NCBI GenBank assembly: GCA_937927695.1
Contig: CALBRU010000284.1
Location: 1 to 8,340 of the forward strand
Reading direction: 5' to 3'
Source: an uncultured Thiomonas sp.
Lineage (GTDB): Bacteria; Pseudomonadota; Gammaproteobacteria; Burkholderiales; Burkholderiaceae_C
Length of the DNA: 8,340 bases
Positions 6,146 through 8,340 of this stretch are shown here, one piece after another. Made by a program: the position numbers and the translations under genes. Under the pieces are notes generated by a model. That model worked only from the letters and a program-made list of their open reading frames with translations, was not told the DNA's origin and ran no database searches. Numbering within the stretch: position 1 is the stretch's first letter; every line of letters begins with the position of its first letter.

Positions 6146-6460
6146 TTAGATACCCTCCTGCGCGAAATTCAGCTCTTGGCCCGCCTTCAGGCAGACATAG
6201 GCTTTCTTGACATGATTGCGACGGCCCGTGCCACGCGCAGTGCGCTTGACCTTGCCCTTGATGTTGGTGACCTGGACCGACTCGACATCGACCTTGAACA
6301 GCAGTTCAACGGCAGCCTTGATCTCAGGCTTGGTCGCATCACGCAGGACGCGAAACACCACTTGATTGCGCTTTTCCGCGACCATAGTCGCCTTTTCGGA
6401 AATGACCGGCGTGCTGAGCACCTGCATCAGACGCTGCGGATTGAGAACGGCCTGCGTCAT
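6146..6460 (-). CDS. rplW: 50S ribosomal protein L23
   Basis: The 104-residue product is uL23, at the exit of the peptide tunnel, the docking site for trigger factor and the signal recognition particle. The VISEKAT motif carries Glu22, equivalent to E. coli Glu18, which binds trigger factor. KGKVKRTARGTGRRNHVKKAYV is the usual loop and strand region. E. coli L23 is 100 residues. The start overlaps the end of rplD by four bases (ATGA), with AGGAGA just upstream inside rplD, so translation is likely coupled. Confidence 0.98.
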   Translation of the reverse strand: MTQAVLNPQRLMQVLSTPVISEKATMVAEKRNQVVFRVLRDATKPEIKAAVELLFKVDVESVQVTNIKGKVKRTARGTGRRNHVKKAYVCLKAGQELNFAQEGI

Positions 6461-7077
6461 GACAGCATCTCCTGAAGTTGGCTGACTGCACCCTTGGTCA
6501 TCACGACCTTCTTGTAGAACAGAAGGGACAGCGGATCGGCGTAACGCGGCTCGACCACCAGAACATTCGGCAGATTGCGCGCAGCGAGAAACAGGTTTTC
6601 ATCCGCACCGTCAGCAATGATCATCACCGACTCAAAGCCCATCGCCTTGCACTTCTCGGCAACCAGCTTGGTCTTAGGCGCCTCCACGGTAAAGGCATCT
6701 ACTACCACAAGGCGGCCCTCGCGCGCCAGTTGCGAAAACAGCGAACGCATCCCAGCGCGATAGGCCTTCTTGTTGACCTTGTGCGTGAAGTTCTCGTCCG
6801 GCGAATTCGGGAAAATCTTGCCGCCTCCACGCCACAGCGGCGACGACGTCATACCAGCGCGAGCGCGGCCAGTACCCTTTTGCTTCCAGGGCTTGCGGGT
6901 CGAGTGCTTGACCACCGCGCGGTCTTTCTGGGCACGGTTGCCCAGGCGCGCATTGGCCTGATAAGCGATCACGATCTGGTGAACCAGATCTTCGTTGAAG
7001 TCACGCCCAAACACCTCGGGGCTGACATCAAACTTCTCAGCAGGCTGGCCCTGCGCGTTAATGAAATCGAGCTGCAT
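6457..7077 (-). CDS. rplD: 50S ribosomal protein L4
   Basis: The 206-residue product is uL4. In E. coli it also represses its own S10 operon through a leader RNA, by both attenuation and translational control. Visible features are VFGRDFNEDLVHQIV (22-36), the tunnel-lining loop around KPWKQKGTGRARAG (62-75) and the C-terminal DENLFLAARNL. The ATG at 7077 overlaps the rplC stop by one base (TGATG). AGGAGG (7084-7089) lies six bases upstream of it, whereas a GTG at 7080 would leave only three, so the ATG is preferred. E. coli L4 is 201 residues. Whether L4 is an autoregulator here is not shown, but the structured stretch before rplC is a candidate target. Confidence 0.97.
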   Translation of the reverse strand: MQLDFINAQGQPAEKFDVSPEVFGRDFNEDLVHQIVIAYQANARLGNRAQKDRAVVKHSTRKPWKQKGTGRARAGMTSSPLWRGGGKIFPNSPDENFTHKVNKKAYRAGMRSLFSQLAREGRLVVVDAFTVEAPKTKLVAEKCKAMGFESVMIIADGADENLFLAARNLPNVLVVEPRYADPLSLLFYKKVVMTKGAVSQLQEMLS

Positions 7078-7739
7078 CACTGACCTCCTGCCGCAGACTT
7101 GACCGCGGGACGCAGAAACACAAAGCCCGAACGCGAGCCCGGCACCGCACCCTTGACGAGGATGAGCTGGCGCGCTTCGTCGATGCGAACCACTTCCAGG
7201 TTCTGCACCGTCACGGTTTCATTACCCATCTGACCCGCCATGCGCTTGCCAGGAAATACACGTCCGGGATCCTGCGCCATGCCGATGGAACCTGGCGCAC
7301 GCGTGGTGACCGAGTTACCGTGAGAGGCGCGGTTGGACGAAAAATTGTGGCGCTTGATTGAGCCAGCAAAGCCCTTGCCGATCGACACGCCCTGCGCATC
7401 GACCATCTGACCCACCTGAAACAGCGAAGCGGGAACCGTCGCACCCGGCGCGTAATCGGCCGCTTTTTCAGCGGGCAGATCAAACTCTTTGAGGATTTCC
7501 GCCGGCTCGACACCCGCTTTCGCCAAGTGACCCGCCTGACCCTTGGTGAGGCGTGACGGCTTGCGAGAGCCGTAAGCCACTTGAACGGCGCTATAGCCAT
7601 CCACATCTTGCGTGCGCACCTGCGACACCCGGTTGCCAGACGCATCCAGCACGGTGACGGCGATGGATGCCCCATCGTCGGTGAACACACGCGTCATTCC
7701 GACCTTGCGCGTGACAAGGCCCATTGAATGTGAGCTCAT
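7077..7739 (-). CDS. rplC: 50S ribosomal protein L3
   Basis: The 220-residue product is uL3, one of the first proteins in 50S assembly, with an extension reaching the peptidyl-transferase centre. The core starts at MGLVTRKVGMTRVFTDDG and includes KGFAGSIKRHNF (122-133), SHGNSVTTRAPGSIG (139-153) and GKRMAGQMGNETVTV (164-178). Gln170 is the equivalent of the glutamine methylated by PrmB in E. coli. E. coli L3 is 209 residues. The ATG at 7739 has AGGAG (7746-7750) six bases upstream; an inner ATG five codons later lacks this. The gene opens the tightly packed block and follows a 174-base structured gap, unlike the other junctions. Confidence 0.97.
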   Translation of the reverse strand: MSSHSMGLVTRKVGMTRVFTDDGASIAVTVLDASGNRVSQVRTQDVDGYSAVQVAYGSRKPSRLTKGQAGHLAKAGVEPAEILKEFDLPAEKAADYAPGATVPASLFQVGQMVDAQGVSIGKGFAGSIKRHNFSSNRASHGNSVTTRAPGSIGMAQDPGRVFPGKRMAGQMGNETVTVQNLEVVRIDEARQLILVKGAVPGSRSGFVFLRPAVKSAAGGQ

Positions 7740-7868
7740 TGTTTTCTCCTACCCGGCTACGATTGGCCAGGCCCGTAAGTTATTCAAACGACCCAAGCTA
7801 CGCGGCTTGAGTCAATTACTGCCAATTTTTACTGCCCGCTTTCTTTCAGGTATCGCCAGAAAGAAAGC
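7740..7868 (-). promoter_or_regulatory. Candidate structured 5' leader of the rplC-rpsQ transcript
   Basis: Read on the minus strand, this stretch folds by eye into three consecutive stem-loops. The first (7838-7868) has a perfect 10-bp stem, GCTTTCTTTC/GAAAGAAAGC, with an inner GG/CC pair after a T-T mismatch. The second (7790-7813) has a 9-bp stem, GACTCAAGC/GCTTGGGTC, with one G-U pair and a 6-base loop. The third (7752-7771) has a 6-bp stem, CCTGGC/GCCGGG, with one G-U pair, ending one base before the rplC Shine-Dalgarno (7746-7750). None is followed by a T run, so they are not simple terminators. A ribosomal-protein-binding leader or a stability element is plausible but unproven. Confidence 0.5.
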
Positions 7869-7873
7869 CTTTA

Positions 7874-7903
7874 ATCATACATCAACAGCCCTGTGATCTG
7901 CAA
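7874..7903 (-). promoter_or_regulatory. Candidate sigma70 promoter upstream of rplC
   Basis: On the minus strand TTGCAG (-35, 7898-7903) and TATGAT (-10, 7874-7879) are separated by 18 bases, matching the TTGACA/TATAAT consensus at four and five positions. The expected start is near G7868, which is the first base of the first leader stem. The -35 lies 11 bases beyond the rpsJ stop codon. It would let rplC-rpsQ be expressed independently of tuf-rpsJ. This is pattern matching only. Confidence 0.45.
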
Positions 7904-7904
7904 G

Positions 7905-7920
7905 GCAGTGTGCTCACTGC
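7905..7920 (-). repeat. Hairpin spanning the rpsJ stop codon
   Basis: GCAGTG and CACTGC are perfect 6-bp inverted copies with a 4-base loop, covering the last codon and stop of rpsJ. It lies directly beside the -35 of the proposed rplC promoter. No T run follows, so it is not a canonical terminator; it might define a processed rpsJ 3' end. Confidence 0.4.
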
Positions 7921-8225
7921 AGTTTGATTTCCACATCGACGCCCGCAGGCAGATCGAGCTTCATCAGAGCATCTACCGTCTTGTCCGTCGGATCAACGAT
8001 GTCCATCAGACGCAAATGCGTGCGGATTTCTAACTGATCGCGTGAAGTCTTGTTGACGTGCGGCGAGCGCAGGATGTCAAACCGCTGCAGGCGCGTCGGC
8101 AGCGGCACGGGGCCTTTGACAATGGCGCCGGTACGCTTGGCGGTATCGACGATCTCCATCGCGGACTGATCAATCAGCTTGTAATCAAACGCCTTCAAGC
8201 GAATACGGATTTTCTGATTTTGCAT
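7914..8225 (-). CDS. rpsJ: 30S ribosomal protein S10 (NusE)
   Basis: The 103-residue product is uS10, a 30S head protein that also acts as NusE in transcription antitermination with NusB and NusG. The signature AIVKGPVPLPT and the block SPHVNKTSRDQLEIRTHLRLMDI are fully typical, and the length equals that of E. coli S10. The ATG at 8225 is chosen by homology; the preceding AAGAGAA is only a moderate Shine-Dalgarno. An in-frame upstream extension exists but does not resemble S10. The gene follows tuf by 70 bases and is separated from rplC by 174 bases, so it may belong transcriptionally with tuf as well as with the S10 cluster. Confidence 0.98.
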   Translation of the reverse strand: MQNQKIRIRLKAFDYKLIDQSAMEIVDTAKRTGAIVKGPVPLPTRLQRFDILRSPHVNKTSRDQLEIRTHLRLMDIVDPTDKTVDALMKLDLPAGVDVEIKLQ

Positions 8226-8247
8226 GATGTTCTCTTCAAAGAGCGAA

Positions 8248-8279
8248 GGCCGACGCCTAAAGTGTGAACGGCGTCGACC
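8248..8279 (-). promoter_or_regulatory. Hairpin between tuf and rpsJ
   Basis: On the minus strand GGTCGACGCC and GGCGTCGGCC form a 10-bp stem with one G-U pair and a 12-base loop. It starts 16 bases after the tuf stop and ends 22 bases before the rpsJ ATG. The bases after it (TTCGCTCTTTG) are only moderately T-rich, so it may be a leaky terminator or attenuator or an RNA-processing site rather than a full stop. Immediately downstream a short CTCT/AGAG stem (8232-8243) overlaps the rpsJ Shine-Dalgarno region. Confidence 0.45.
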
Positions 8280-8295
8280 GATTCCGTTGAACGAT

Positions 8296-8340
8296 TTACT
8301 CGATGATCTTGGCCACGACACCGGCGCCGACGGTACGACC
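8296..8340 (-). CDS. tuf: Elongation factor Tu, C-terminal end only
   Basis: The last 14 codons and the TAA stop of a minus-strand gene are visible at the window edge. They read GRTVGAGVVAKIIE, the conserved end of EF-Tu domain 3 (compare E. coli, GRTVGAGVVAKVLG). EF-Tu delivers aminoacyl-tRNA to the ribosome as a GTP complex. Its place directly upstream of rpsJ is the usual str-S10 arrangement. The rest of the gene lies beyond the window. Confidence 0.93.
   Translation of the reverse strand, partial: GRTVGAGVVAKIIE

Noticed and set aside
7078..7080. GTG at 7080 as the rplD start
   Set aside because: It would leave only three bases to the AGGAGG Shine-Dalgarno; the ATG at 7077 has six.
6478..7083. 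Plus-strand open frame almost exactly opposite rplD, and a neighbour at 5876-6475 opposite rplB and rplW
   Set aside because: The match in extent with rplD looks striking, but codon-mirroring explains it and the protein resembles nothing known.
7838..7868. Calling the 10-bp hairpin a rho-independent terminator of rpsJ
   Set aside because: No T run follows the stem on either strand, so a leader element fits better.

Overview
The window looks like a piece of a betaproteobacterial chromosome, most likely from Burkholderiales and probably Alcaligenaceae (the Bordetella/Castellaniella/Pusillimonas neighbourhood). This rests on the order tuf-rpsJ-rplC-rplD-rplW-rplB-rpsS-rplV-rpsC-rplP-rpmC-rpsQ, on the resemblance of L4, L16 and the glutamate dehydrogenase to remembered Bordetella and Burkholderia proteins, and on moderately high GC. 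No search was run, so the genus is open.

Layout from left to right. Positions 1-308 are a non-coding, AT-rich to GC-rich stretch with several inverted repeats. A plus-strand RarD/EamA-type permease gene follows (309-1232). It converges, with a 31-base gap, on a minus-strand glutamate dehydrogenase gene (1264-2577). Then comes an intergenic stretch holding a strong rho-independent terminator (2774-2827) that ends the ribosomal transcript. From 2910 to the right edge everything is on the minus strand: the complete S10 cluster, read from right to left as rpsJ (S10), rplC (L3), rplD (L4), rplW (L23), rplB (L2), rpsS (S19), rplV (L22), rpsC (S3), rplP (L16), rpmC (L29) and rpsQ (S17). The last codons of tuf (EF-Tu) lie upstream of rpsJ at the right edge.

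The genes from rplC to rpsQ are packed with overlaps or gaps of 0-24 bases and clearly form one translationally coupled operon. The two places where the spacing opens are 70 bases between tuf and rpsJ and 174 bases between rpsJ and rplC. Both hold strong hairpins. The rpsJ-rplC gap also has a sigma70-like promoter whose predicted start falls at the base of the first of three consecutive stem-loops, the last ending beside the rplC Shine-Dalgarno. This candidate structured leader is the most interesting non-coding signal here.

Other points worth attention are a long S3 C-terminal tail ending in four 12-bp tandem repeats (SGGA/SGGT units), a TTG start for rpmC with a strong Shine-Dalgarno, and termination directly after rpsQ with gdhA next, so that no spc-operon gene follows in the window. 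I see no CRISPR array, mobile element, tRNA or rRNA. Apart from these points the region is a conventional housekeeping locus.
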